Translations under genes and position numbers: made by a program
Notes under the pieces: model-generated
The model's input: the letters and a program-made list of their open reading frames with translations, nothing else
Databases searched by the model: none
What the model was told of the DNA's origin: nothing
Part shown: positions 16,807 through 25,200 of the stretch, in pieces
Layout of the letters: each line of letters opens with the position of its first letter
How positions within the stretch are numbered: position 1 is the stretch's first letter
Assembly (NCBI GenBank): GCA_002753185.1
Contig: PDZX01000022.1
Location: 1 to 58,146, forward strand
Direction: 5' to 3'
From: Magnetococcales bacterium WMHbin3
GTDB taxonomy: Bacteria > Pseudomonadota > Magnetococcia > Magnetococcales > Magnetaquicoccaceae
DNA length: 58,146 nucleotides

Positions 16807-17550
16807 TCAGTTGTTGTTTTTGACGAATTCCACCCGCCGGTTCTCCTCGGCCCTGGGATTGGTCCGGATCAGCAGTTCGGAGGAACCCATGCCGGCCACG
16901 CTCATGCGGGAGGGATCGATGTTGTGCCTGTCTTGCAGATACTGCTTGACCGCCTCGGCGCGCCGCAGGGAGAGCGGCATGTTGATCTCGTCGCTGCCTG
17001 AGGCATCGGTATGGCCGCTGATGTAGAGGGCCATGTCCGGCTTCTGTTGCAAGGCGGCAGCCATGCTGTCCACGTAGCTCATGGCCTGCGGGGAGAGGTT
17101 CGCGGAATTGACCTCGAAGGTCAGGGGGAAGGCCACCTTGGGTTGTTTGGCATAGGTAGCGCTCTTTTTGGCGCTCTTCCTGGCCGGGGCGGGGCGGGAC
17201 TCTTCCATGGGTTCCGGGGCGGCCATCTCTTGTCGCGGCGGAGGGGCGCTGGCGGCCATCGGTTCCGGGGCGGCAGGGGCCGAATTGTAATCGGGGACAT
17301 CGGGAGGCATCGCCGGCGGGGCTGCGGCCGCAGCGGATTCACCCTCGATCACGATGGCGCGGGTCTTGGGGCCGCGATACTTGATTTTGGGCTTTTCTCC
17401 AAGGGCCTCCAGGATTTCGGCGGGATTGGGCGGGTCCTGGAACATCGTGGTTCCCCCCTTCTTTCCGCCATCGCCGGCCTCCACGGCGGAGACCGCGACG
17501 GTCAATCCCACCATCAGGACCAATAACCGTAAACTCCGTAAAGCCTTCAT
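16807..17550 (-). CDS. OmpA-family peptidoglycan-associated protein
   Basis: 247 residues. Signal peptide (about 1-25), an acidic/Pro-Ala-rich linker (about 70-130), then an OmpA C-terminal domain (about 140-247). The domain has FEVNSANLSPQAMSYVDSMA, the ISGHTDASGSDEINMPLSLRRAEAVKQYL signature and NPRAEENRRVEF. The TDA-G and R-A-x-x-V residues contact diaminopimelate in this family, so it should bind peptidoglycan. No beta-barrel precedes the domain. It is the first gene after the terminator at 17577-17613, so it probably has its own promoter or receives read-through. Confidence 0.85.
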   Translation of the reverse strand: MKALRSLRLLVLMVGLTVAVSAVEAGDGGKKGGTTMFQDPPNPAEILEALGEKPKIKYRGPKTRAIVIEGESAAAAAPPAMPPDVPDYNSAPAAPEPMAASAPPPRQEMAAPEPMEESRPAPARKSAKKSATYAKQPKVAFPLTFEVNSANLSPQAMSYVDSMAAALQQKPDMALYISGHTDASGSDEINMPLSLRRAEAVKQYLQDRHNIDPSRMSVAGMGSSELLIRTNPRAEENRRVEFVKNNN

Positions 17551-17576
17551 GATCCGCCTCCGTTGACACAAACGCT

Positions 17577-17613
17577 TGAAAAAGGGACAGGCCCCCGACG
17601 TTCGGGGGCCTGT
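17577..17613 (-). terminator. Intrinsic terminator after the CsgG-like gene
   Basis: A perfect 12-base stem ACAGGCCCCCGA / TCGGGGGCCTGT (17587-17598 and 17602-17613) with a CGT loop. Read on the minus strand it is followed by a CCCTTTTT tract. It lies 10 bases after the stop of the CsgG-like gene and before ompA, and so bounds the curli-like operon. Confidence 0.85.
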
Positions 17614-17623
17614 TTCGTTCATC

Positions 17624-19177
17624 TCATCTGACCCTGACCTTCAACCGTTGCACGCTCGGCTTGATGGAGGTCATCTTGGTGCTGCGTTCGGTCATGGTCT
17701 TGGCGATTTCATCCAGGCTGCGTACCTTCATGGGGGTCAGTTCCTTCACCAACCACTCCTTGGGCAGCAGGGAGCCGATATCGGCATCGCTGGCCATGCA
17801 CATCACCTCTTCCTCGACCCCGGCCTTGCTGAAGGAGAGCGCGAAGCCGCTGCCGGGAGGGATGGAGATGGGCTGGCCGCCCTGCACCTGCTTGTCCGCC
17901 TGGAAGCGGTTGGGATAGATCTGGGCGATCACCCCGTCGCCATCCCGGTAGTAGCAGTAGGGATAGCCGCCACGGGAGAGGGCCAGATTGACCACCAGTT
18001 TCTCGCCCACCCGGAATTCCGTCCGGTCGCCCTCGGTGGAGAGACGGAGGTTGATCGGATTGGCCGAGGTGATCACATCCTGCTGCTTGGGCGTTTCGGT
18101 GGGCATGGCCGCAAGATTGACCTTGCCCTGCATCAGGGCCTCGTAGACCTCGAAGGAGATGTTGCCGTTGGGGACCAGGTTGCGGTCGGTCTGGTAACGG
18201 GCGATGGCGGAACGCAGCGTGTCGCTTTCGCGGCTGTCCACGTTGCCCTGGTAATGGCCGCTGCCCTTCAGACCAGCTTGCATGAACTTGATGCGGTCCT
18301 GCGGGGTCATGCGATCGTACCATTCGCGCAGTTGGGCGCGGACCTGGGGATTGTTGCCCTCGATCTCCAGACAGGTCCAGTAGGGGACCTTGGTCCATTT
18401 GCCGATCAACTCCATCAGGCCCAGTTGCACCAGGGTGCGCACGGCCTGACCGCTGCTTTCCGCGCTGTCCTGGCTGACGTTGAACTGAATGCCGGCCTTG
18501 ATGATCTTGCCGCCGGAGATGCCGGCGTCCATTCCCTGTCCGGAACGGGTGACGGCCATCATGTTGCTGGCGTGGATGCCGGGGATGTTGGTGCGCGAGG
18601 CCATGTCCATGAGCAGCATGTCCATGGTGATGGAGGAGACGCTGCGGTCCTGGGAGGCGCCGATGTCGATGATTCCGGTGGTGATGGCGCCGCCCTTTTT
18701 GCCCGACATCACGGAGTCGTCCACCTGACTGATGGAGCCGCGGATGTAGGCCTGGGGCATGTCGATGCGCATGGCGTTCATGCTGAGCAGTTTTTCGGTG
18801 AGGACGTTCACCGAGTCGCTGCCGCCGGTCTGGTCCATGTCGATGTAGGTGACCGCGCCGCTGGCGGCGCTCATGGCCGAAACGGTGGTCATCAGCATGT
18901 CGCGCACCCCCAGCGCCAGCTTGCCGGTGGAGTCGTTCATGGCGGTGCTGGTGAGTTTGTAGCCTTTTTTCCGGTGTTCCAGGAACAGGTTGTCCATGCA
19001 ACGCAGGGCATCGGAGAATCCGGTCAGGTTGCGGGTGGGCATGCCCTTGGGGGCCATGGAGACGCTGGCCTTTTCCGGATCGGGCAGGGCGCCGCCGCAG
19101 GAGGCGGCCAGGATCGCGGTCAGGGTCAGCAGGGTAAGGCGGGCATGGTGTGAGAAACGGCTCTTATTTGCAGACAC
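17624..19177 (-). CDS. CsgG-like outer-membrane lipoprotein with peptidoglycan-binding-like and DUF4384-type domains
   Basis: 517 residues. A lipobox ends ILAASC (Cys27) with Gly at +2, predicting outer-membrane sorting. Residues about 50-275 follow the CsgG pattern: a T-A-M-N-D-S-T-G strand, LTEKLLS, AYIRGSISQVDD, a GASQDRSVSSITMDMLLMD strand pair and a late helix TLVQLGLMELIG. Then comes a peptidoglycan-binding-like helix block (about 315-355, SAIARYQTDRNL) and a DUF4384-type domain (FRVGEKLVVNLALSRGGYPYCYYRD...IYPN). CsgG forms the nonameric curli export pore. GTG 19177 is the only start that keeps the signal peptide; it overlaps the upstream gene by 14 bases behind GGGGGAT. Confidence 0.75.
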   Translation of the reverse strand: MSANKSRFSHHARLTLLTLTAILAASCGGALPDPEKASVSMAPKGMPTRNLTGFSDALRCMDNLFLEHRKKGYKLTSTAMNDSTGKLALGVRDMLMTTVSAMSAASGAVTYIDMDQTGGSDSVNVLTEKLLSMNAMRIDMPQAYIRGSISQVDDSVMSGKKGGAITTGIIDIGASQDRSVSSITMDMLLMDMASRTNIPGIHASNMMAVTRSGQGMDAGISGGKIIKAGIQFNVSQDSAESSGQAVRTLVQLGLMELIGKWTKVPYWTCLEIEGNNPQVRAQLREWYDRMTPQDRIKFMQAGLKGSGHYQGNVDSRESDTLRSAIARYQTDRNLVPNGNISFEVYEALMQGKVNLAAMPTETPKQQDVITSANPINLRLSTEGDRTEFRVGEKLVVNLALSRGGYPYCYYRDGDGVIAQIYPNRFQADKQVQGGQPISIPPGSGFALSFSKAGVEEEVMCMASDADIGSLLPKEWLVKELTPMKVRSLDEIAKTMTERSTKMTSIKPSVQRLKVRVR

Positions 19178-19466
19178 TGATCACATCCCCCTTGACAAAG
19201 GTATTGACTTCGCGAGGCGCCATGGCCCCCTTTTGAATGGTGACGTTGCCGACGCTGGTGTTGCATTTGGCCGGTTTGGTCAGGGACTTGCCGGAGCGCA
19301 TGTCCTGGGCCGATCCTTGCCGCATAGCTTCGGCCTCGGCGCGCAACATCTTGGCGGAGGAACTGCTGTCCATGTCCCTGCGTTTGTTGAGGTCGTCTCC
19401 CCAGACCGTGGCGGAGGCGGTGAAGGCGAGCAGGAGCGCCCCTATCCCCAAATTGATCGTTTTCAT
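19164..19466 (-). CDS. Small secreted two-cysteine protein of the curli-like operon
   Basis: 100 residues: signal peptide (about 1-23), a charged helical middle rich in Ser/Arg/Met (SSSSAKMLRAEAEAMRQ), then a short beta-rich end with two Cys (KCNTSVGN and VISVCK at the C-terminus) that could pair. AGAGGAGAAAAAAG precedes the ATG. It lies between the repeat proteins and the CsgG-like pore, where CsgE/CsgF-type accessory proteins would be expected. No sequence match to those is claimed. Confidence 0.65.
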   Translation of the reverse strand: MKTINLGIGALLLAFTASATVWGDDLNKRRDMDSSSSAKMLRAEAEAMRQGSAQDMRSGKSLTKPAKCNTSVGNVTIQKGAMAPREVNTFVKGDVISVCK

Positions 19467-19507
19467 CTTTTTTCTCCTCTGTTGTTCTGTCCGAACGATT
19501 ACTAAAA

Positions 19508-19966
19508 TTATTTATTCTGCATGCCGCCAATATTCATATCATTGTTATTGTCGCGACCTTGTGACTTGTGCTGCACTCCTCCTTGCATGCCCGTATCCAT
19601 TTGGGTATGGCCTTGAAGTTGGACTCCCGGGTTGTTGGAGCGGATCTGGACACTCCCTGGGGAGGGCATGGGCTTGAACTTGGGATTGGGGACATTGTTG
19701 CCGCGGATCTGCATGGTGGGCATATCCGCCTGGGAGATATCCGTGTCGGGGATCTCCTTGAAGGACGGTTTGGATTTGTCCGGGGCTTTGCCGCCGGCAT
19801 GTTTTTGGGTGCTGATTCTGGGGGCGAGTTGGAACTCGACGGCCTGCGGGTCGTCGAGTCCGGGGGGGTCTTCCGGGATCACCCCGGACCATGCGGAGGC
19901 GCTCGTCAGAGTGGCCAGCAACATCAGGCCCGTCATGAGGGGCTGCGTGTGATGGTTGTCGGACAT
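19508..19966 (-). CDS. Secreted protein ending in one degenerate 38-residue curlin-like repeat
   Basis: 152 residues. Signal-type N-terminus (hydrophobic about 10-25, ending SAWS), a Pro/Lys-rich middle with two short strand motifs (MQIRGNN and VQIRSNN), and at residues 115-152 one 38-residue unit starting VQLQGHTQMDTG and ending NIGGMQNK. It has the same length and end position as the units in the two downstream-coordinate paralogues. GTGGAGGCACCGG precedes the ATG. By analogy it may be a minor, nucleating or anchoring subunit (inference). Confidence 0.7.
   Translation of the reverse strand: MSDNHHTQPLMTGLMLLATLTSASAWSGVIPEDPPGLDDPQAVEFQLAPRISTQKHAGGKAPDKSKPSFKEIPDTDISQADMPTMQIRGNNVPNPKFKPMPSPGSVQIRSNNPGVQLQGHTQMDTGMQGGVQHKSQGRDNNNDMNIGGMQNK
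19511..19624 (-). repeat. Single degenerate 114-bp (38-residue) repeat unit
   Basis: Encodes residues 115-152 of the 19508-19966 protein. It keeps the frame, the length and the GGV and IGG-Q positions of the units at 20004-20231 and 20408-20635, but many Asn/Val positions have changed. Confidence 0.7.
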
Positions 19967-20000
19967 TCCGGTGCCTCCACATGGTTGACGGGGGAGAGGG

Positions 20001-20354
20001 TTACTTGCCCTGGATGCCGCCCACGCTGAGTTGGGAGTCGTTGTTGGAGCCGCTCACTTGGTTGGTGACGCCGCCTTTGACGTTGGTGCTGGACTTGGTG
20101 TTGCCCTTGACCTGCACGGTGCCCTGGACGCCGCCGACATTGGTGGTAGCTTTGTTGTTGCTGCCCTTGACTTCCTGCTTCACGCCGCCCTGGACGTTGG
20201 TGTCCAGGTTGGTGTTGCCCTGGATCTGGACGGCGCCGCCGGTCTGGCTTTGTCCGGTCGGGGTTTGGGAAGCGGCGGCCCAGGCCGAGGAGACGCCGAG
20301 TCCGGCGATGATGGCGGCGGCGGCGACGAATTGCAGGGTCTGTTTGAGTTTCAT
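20001..20354 (-). CDS. Curlin-like secreted repeat protein (two 38-residue repeats), copy B
   Basis: 117 residues. Signal peptide about 1-27 (cleaved at AWA-A), a Thr/Gln-rich spacer, then two tandem 38-residue units (42-79, 80-117) that end exactly at the C-terminus. Unit pattern: V-Q-[IV]-x-G-N-T-x3-T-N-V-x-G-G-V-x3-V-x-G-S-N-N-x4-x-V-G-G-[VI]-Q-G. Low complexity, Asn/Gly/Gln/Val-rich and regularly spaced strands are features of functional amyloid subunits such as CsgA. AAGGAACGAAACACC precedes the ATG. About 50 bases separate it from copy A. Confidence 0.8.
   Translation of the reverse strand: MKLKQTLQFVAAAAIIAGLGVSSAWAAASQTPTGQSQTGGAVQIQGNTNLDTNVQGGVKQEVKGSNNKATTNVGGVQGTVQVKGNTKSSTNVKGGVTNQVSGSNNDSQLSVGGIQGK
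20004..20231 (-). repeat. Two tandem 114-bp repeat units (copy B gene)
   Basis: Units 20118-20231 and 20004-20117 (read on the minus strand), each coding 38 residues. The first unit is nearly identical to the first unit of copy A at the protein level, so the whole gene, not only the repeat, was duplicated. Confidence 0.8.
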
Positions 20355-20404
20355 GGTGTTTCGTTCCTTGAGTTCAGATTGTTGGATTGATAAAAGCAAA
20401 CGGC

Positions 20405-20746
20405 TCACTTGCCCTGGATGCCACCAACGTTGAGTTGGGATTCGTTGTTGCTGCCCTCGACGGAATTGACGACGCCGCCCTTGACGTTGGTATTGACCTT
20501 GGTGTTGCCCTGGATCTGCACGGTGCCCTGGACGCCGCCGACGTTGGTGGTGGCCTTGTTGTTGCTGCCCTTGACGCTTTGTTTCACGCCGCCCTGGACA
20601 TTGGTGTTCAGTTCGGTATTGCCCTGGATTTGCACCGCGCCACCCGGCTGGGACTGTGTGCCGGCGGCCCAGGCGGAGGATCCCATGATCACGGCGCCCG
20701 CGACCAAGGCGGAAAACATCACAACTGGTTTTACGATTGTTTTCAT
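20405..20746 (-). CDS. Curlin-like secreted repeat protein (two 38-residue repeats), copy A
   Basis: 113 residues: signal peptide about 1-27 (ending SSAWA), short Gln/Ser/Pro linker, then units 38-75 (VQIQGNTELNTNVQGG...) and 76-113 (VQIQGNTKVNTNVKGG...). Each unit splits into two related 19-residue halves of form G-[NS]-[TN]-x(3-4)-T-N-V-x-G-G-V, like the strand-turn-strand units of curlins, although the CsgA S-x5-Q-x4-N-x5-Q spacing is not kept. First gene of the operon; ATCAGGAGAGAATC precedes the ATG. A TATTAT at 20766-20771 (minus strand) may be the -10 box, without a good -35. Confidence 0.82.
   Translation of the reverse strand: MKTIVKPVVMFSALVAGAVIMGSSAWAAGTQSQPGGAVQIQGNTELNTNVQGGVKQSVKGSNNKATTNVGGVQGTVQIQGNTKVNTNVKGGVVNSVEGSNNESQLNVGGIQGK
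20408..20635 (-). repeat. Two tandem 114-bp repeat units (copy A gene)
   Basis: Units 20522-20635 and 20408-20521 on the minus strand, each coding 38 residues and ending at the stop codon. They are coding repeats without the short fixed repeat and variable spacer of CRISPR. Confidence 0.8.
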
Positions 20747-20908
20747 GATTCTCTCCTGATATGGGATAATATTTGGGTTGGGAACGCCTTTGTGTTGGCA
20801 ATTTGGATCGATGCAAGAATTATCGCAAATCGTTGTTGCAAAGTCAAGCGAAATCGATGCAAAAGGAGATTGCGTTATTGATGAGATTTAATGCGGAAAT
20901 GGCGGGGG

Positions 20909-20938
20909 GGTCGCATCCGGCGGGGGCCGGATGCGACC
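20909..20938 (-). terminator. Strong hairpin downstream of gapR, probable terminator
   Basis: Perfect 12-base stem GGTCGCATCCGG / CCGGATGCGACC with a six-base loop, 9 bases after the gapR stop. Read on the minus strand the hairpin is followed by a C-rich run rather than a clear T tract, so termination may be inefficient or need other factors. Confidence 0.6.
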
Positions 20939-20946
20939 GGGGGGGG

Positions 20947-21219
20947 TCAATGCATGCCGATGGCTTCGCGATAGAGATGGATCATGGCTTCCTGTTCATC
21001 GAGGGCGGCCCGTTCCATTTTGCGGATCTTGAGGATTTCGCGCATGGTTTTGACATCGAAGCCGTTGCCTTTGGCGTCGAGGAAGATGGCCTTGATGTCG
21101 TCGGCGATGGCGACCTTCTCTTCTTCGAGGCGTTCGATCCGTTCGAAGTATTGGACGAGCACTTCACCGGCAATGCCTTGGTATTCGGTGGGTTTGGAGG
21201 CGGTATGGGTCTGCGGCAT
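20947..21219 (-). CDS. gapR: GapR/DUF2312 nucleoid-associated protein
   Basis: 90 residues. Almost the whole length matches the DUF2312 family: YFERIERLEEEKVAIADDIKAIFLDAKGNGFDVKTMREILKIRKM and a C-terminal EAMIHLYREAIGM. In Caulobacter, GapR forms a tetrameric clamp on overtwisted DNA ahead of replication and transcription. AAGGAGTTACCC precedes the ATG. A TTGACA (21258-21263, minus strand) 17 bases from a weak AACGAT may be its promoter. The family is typical of Alphaproteobacteria and relatives. Confidence 0.92.
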   Translation of the reverse strand: MPQTHTASKPTEYQGIAGEVLVQYFERIERLEEEKVAIADDIKAIFLDAKGNGFDVKTMREILKIRKMERAALDEQEAMIHLYREAIGMH

Positions 21220-21366
21220 GGGTAACTCCTTGAAATCGTTTGCTAATGCTTGAGAAATGTCAAAATTGCCCCACCTTGCGGGCGGTTCGAGGTATTTTCA
21301 AGCAAGAGTCGTGCCATTAAAAGATAAGTATCCATGATGCATGCCATCCCTTGCGGCCCGCGAGGA

Positions 21367-22008
21367 TCACTCCTTCCGGCACAACAGAAAATAACGATCC
21401 AGACGTTCCCCTTTCCTCAGTTCGAGACGCACCGCAAAACCGGTGCGGGCAAGCATCCGGCGGAAGCGATCCGGGTGGATCTCGATGAGCGGTTTCCGGC
21501 GCAGCCAGGATTTGCACCGCTTCCAGTAATGGCCCAGGGTGCGGGGCGGGGCGGTCAGGGAAAAAAGGCCGTAACCGTCAGGATGGAGCAGGGAATGAAC
21601 CTTGCGCAGGGCCTCCTCGGTGTGGGGGAGGTAACTGCCGTGAACGCCGGCGGTTTGCACGATGTCGTACAGACGGTCGGGGCGGAAACTGGCGAAATCC
21701 GCCACCGTGGCCTCGACGTTGCGCATCGCGAATCGCTCGATCAGGGCATGACAGGCCTCGATCATCTTGGGCGAGTAGTCGATGCCATGCACCAGTCGGG
21801 CGCGGGGATGCAACCGCAGAAATCCCCCCGTCCCACACCCCACGTACAGCAGGGTGTACTCCTCGAACAAAGCGTCCACCAGGAGATTTTCCGCATAATC
21901 GAACCGATAGGCCTGCGAAATCGTATCCTCGTGGCTGCGAAGATAATTGCCGACATAATCGTCCGAGCAATCCCCCCCGAACATGGGTGCCCTGCCTTTT
22001 CTGTCCAT
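21367..22008 (-). CDS. Class I SAM-dependent methyltransferase
   Basis: 213 residues. SAM-binding strand-loop YTLLYVGCGTGGFL, then HGIDYSPKMIEACHALI (motif II Asp), VEATVADFASFRP and LYDIVQTAGVHGSYL, and a C-terminal Arg/Lys-rich region. The N-terminus has a DYVGNYL...YRFDYAENLLVDALF helix used by methyltransferases that act on small molecules or quinone-like substrates. I chose ATG 22008; a GTG seven codons earlier is in frame. Substrate unknown. It stands alone between gapR and the divergent chemoreceptor. Confidence 0.75.
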   Translation of the reverse strand: MDRKGRAPMFGGDCSDDYVGNYLRSHEDTISQAYRFDYAENLLVDALFEEYTLLYVGCGTGGFLRLHPRARLVHGIDYSPKMIEACHALIERFAMRNVEATVADFASFRPDRLYDIVQTAGVHGSYLPHTEEALRKVHSLLHPDGYGLFSLTAPPRTLGHYWKRCKSWLRRKPLIEIHPDRFRRMLARTGFAVRLELRKGERLDRYFLLCRKE

Positions 22009-22208
22009 ACGCCCGCGCCTCTCATCCACAAGTCGAAATCGAACACCCTAGAGGATTCCTGTGCGCGGGTCAACGATCCTCCATGCCAGGACGTCACGTG
22101 GGGTGGGCGTCCATAAACGACAGTTGATATTTCCCTGGCGCTCCGCCAGTTTTTCGGTTAAAGTCGCTTCTGGCGTATTTTATCGGCTCGTAATTGGAAA
22201 ATCAAAAA

Positions 22209-25200
22209 ATGATCGCTATTAAAATAAAAAATTTTCGTAGCAGTCTGAAGACCACAGTCCTGACCACCATCCTGATCTCGCTGCTCGGCGTCGGATCGCT
22301 GCTGGCGGTGCAGGCCTATCTGCGCTCCCACGCACTGATCATCGAACGAACCGACGCCACGGTGGCGATCTTTCAAAAAATGCTCGCCGACCAGATCGTC
22401 GTGAAAGGACGGGACCTCTCCATGGCCATGGAGACGCTGCTGCGCGACGAAACCGTGCGGGATGCCTTCGTCCGGCGCGATCGGGAGACTCTGTCCAGGC
22501 GGCTGGTGGACTCATTCCAAAAACAGTTGAAACCCCTTTACGGCATCGAACAGTTTCAGTTTCATCTTGCCCCCGCCATCTGTTTCTTCCGGGTACACAG
22601 CCCCGGCAAATTCGGTGACGACCTCTCCGGATTCCGCAAGACCGTGCTGGCCGTGAACAGCGAACGCAAGCCGGTGGTCGGCATCGAAGTGGGCAGCGCT
22701 GGTCCGGGCTTGCGCGTCGTCTATCCGATCTTCGACCAGGAGGGGCGGCATGTGGGCAGCGTCGAATACGGCAGCAGCCTGCAAAGCATCTTTGCCAGCG
22801 TGGCCGAGGTCACCGGTACCGATTTCGCCATCGGCATCGACCAGAAGGTGTTCGAGGAGTCCAAGCGGTTCACGGATAAAAGCAATGACGTGCTGTGGAA
22901 CGATACCGTCTTTTACGAATTCTCCTCCCAGAACGCCAAAAACGCCCTCGGCACGCCGACTCGCACCAGCCTCCAGCAGGTGGTCGAACTGGACAACCGG
23001 CGCATCTTCAGCCGGGCCTTTCCCCTCAGCGATTACAGCAACCGCGAGATCGGACATGTGGTCGTCTTCCAGGACATCACCGCCATGGTCGATCAGGCCC
23101 GTCTCTATCTTTTCGTCCAGATCGGCCTCATCGTTCTGGTCAGCATTCTGATTTCGTTGCTGATCTTTTGGATCCTCAACCGTTCCCTGCTCGCGCCGCT
23201 GGATGGGATGGTCCGGCTGATGGGGGATGTGGTCAAGGGGGATCTGACGATCCGTCTGCCCGTCTCTGCGGCCGGGAACGAACTCGACGTGTTGGCCAGG
23301 AGCGCCAACGCCATGCTGGGCGGCATGGCCACCAATGTCCGTCGCATCATGATGCAATCCGATTCCGTGGCCGCCTGCACCAACGAACTGTTGCACATCA
23401 AAACCACGCTGGGCAAAGATGCCGACCGGACGATCGAGGTCATGGAAGGGGCAGGGGAGCGCTTCAAGCATCTCGAGGGCGCCGTCGCCAAGATTCGCGA
23501 CGATGTGGGCGGCGCCAACGGGCACATGGGAGAGGTCTCCTCCGCCACCGAGCAGCTTTCCGTCGATATCGGCACCATCGCCGCCGCCGCCGAGGAGGCG
23601 AGCCAGAATGTCACCACCATGGCCTCCGCCGCCGAGGAGATGACCGCCAATCTGAGTTCCGTCAACAACAGTTTGCAGGATGTCAACAACTCCGCCAGCA
23701 GTGTCGCATCGGCGGTGGAGGAGATGACCGCCACCCTCGACGAGGTGCGCGCCCGTTGTCTGTCCGCCAGCCAGGAGTCGGAACGGGCGACCCGGCAGAT
23801 CGAGGATACCCTCGAGGTCATGGACAAGCTCTCCCAGTCCGCCGAGGAGATCGGACGATTCATCGAACTCATCAACCAGATCGCCGACCAGACCAACATG
23901 CTGGCGCTCAACGCCTCCATCGAGGCGGCGGGCGCCGGGGAGGCGGGCAAGGGGTTCGCCGTGGTCGCCAACGAGGTGAAGGAGTTGGCCAGACAGACCG
24001 CCGATGCGACCCACCTGGTCGCCGAACAGGTCCGGCAGATCCAGGACAACACCCGTGAGGTCGATGCCGCGACGCGGGAGGTGTCCCAAATCGTCGGCGA
24101 CATCAACAACTCCAACCAGGAGATCACCCTGGCGGTGGATGAGCAGAGCGCCGCCATTCAGGAGATCGCCAAGGCGCTGTCCGCCGTGACCCTGGCCTCC
24201 GATGATGTCACCCGCAACGCCCAGGAACTCCAGTTCGCGGCTGACGAAGTCTCCCGTGCCGCGTTGGAGGCGGCGGCAGGGGCAGGTGAAATCGCCCGTT
24301 CCTCATCCAACGCGGCTGTTTCCGCGCACAGCGTCCTGGAACGCAACCGCGAAGCCAGTGCCCTGGTGCAATCCATCTTCGACGAGACCAACATCGCTTC
24401 CGCCAGCGCCGAGGAGGTCATGAAGGATGTGGAGACCGCCAACAGAATGGCCGGATACATGTCGGTTTCCGTGCATACCTTCACCATTCTCATCGATGTG
24501 GTGCAAGGCGCCATGGAGGCGTTGCGGGCCTCGCAGATCCGCTATGTCACCGCAGCCAGGACCTTCGACACCCGCGTGGTGAAGGAGGGGCATCTGGCGT
24601 GGTTGCGGCGTCTGGAGGAGGCGAGCAGTGGCCGGATCACGGTGCAGGCCGAGGAGGCCGGGGATTTCCGTGGGTGCGCCTTTGGGAAATGGTATTTCAA
24701 TGATGGAAAACAGGCCCTTGGTCAGGATCCGCTGTTCCTGGAGACTGGCGCTGTTCATGAACAGGTTCACCAGACTGCGGTCGAGGTGTTGTCGAAAGTC
24801 GGCGCGGGAGACAAGCAGGGGGGCATGGACTCCCTGGAGCGGTTCCGCGATCTGCGTGGCCGTCTGTTCATCCTGCTGGATCGGTTGTACATGGTCAACA
24901 GTCCAGATGAGCGGAAGTTGATCGAGTGGGACGACTCCCTGGATGTGGGGGTGCGGCAGTTCAATGAGGATCATCAACGGCTGATCGACTACATCAACGC
25001 CCTGCACGCCGCCATGCGGGACGGATTGGGCAAGGCCAAGATGGCCGAAATCCTCCAGGGCCTCACCGATTTCACCCTGACCCACTTCGCCCGCGAGGAG
25101 GCGGCGATGCAGCGCCACGGCTACGAGCGTTATCCGCAACAAAAGGAGCAGCACGTCAAACTCGTCGCCCAGGTTGTCGAGCAGAAGAATGCGTTCGAGG

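Noticed and set aside
19511..20635. CRISPR array
   Set aside because: The repeats are 114-bp coding units in frame, without short fixed repeats and unique spacers.
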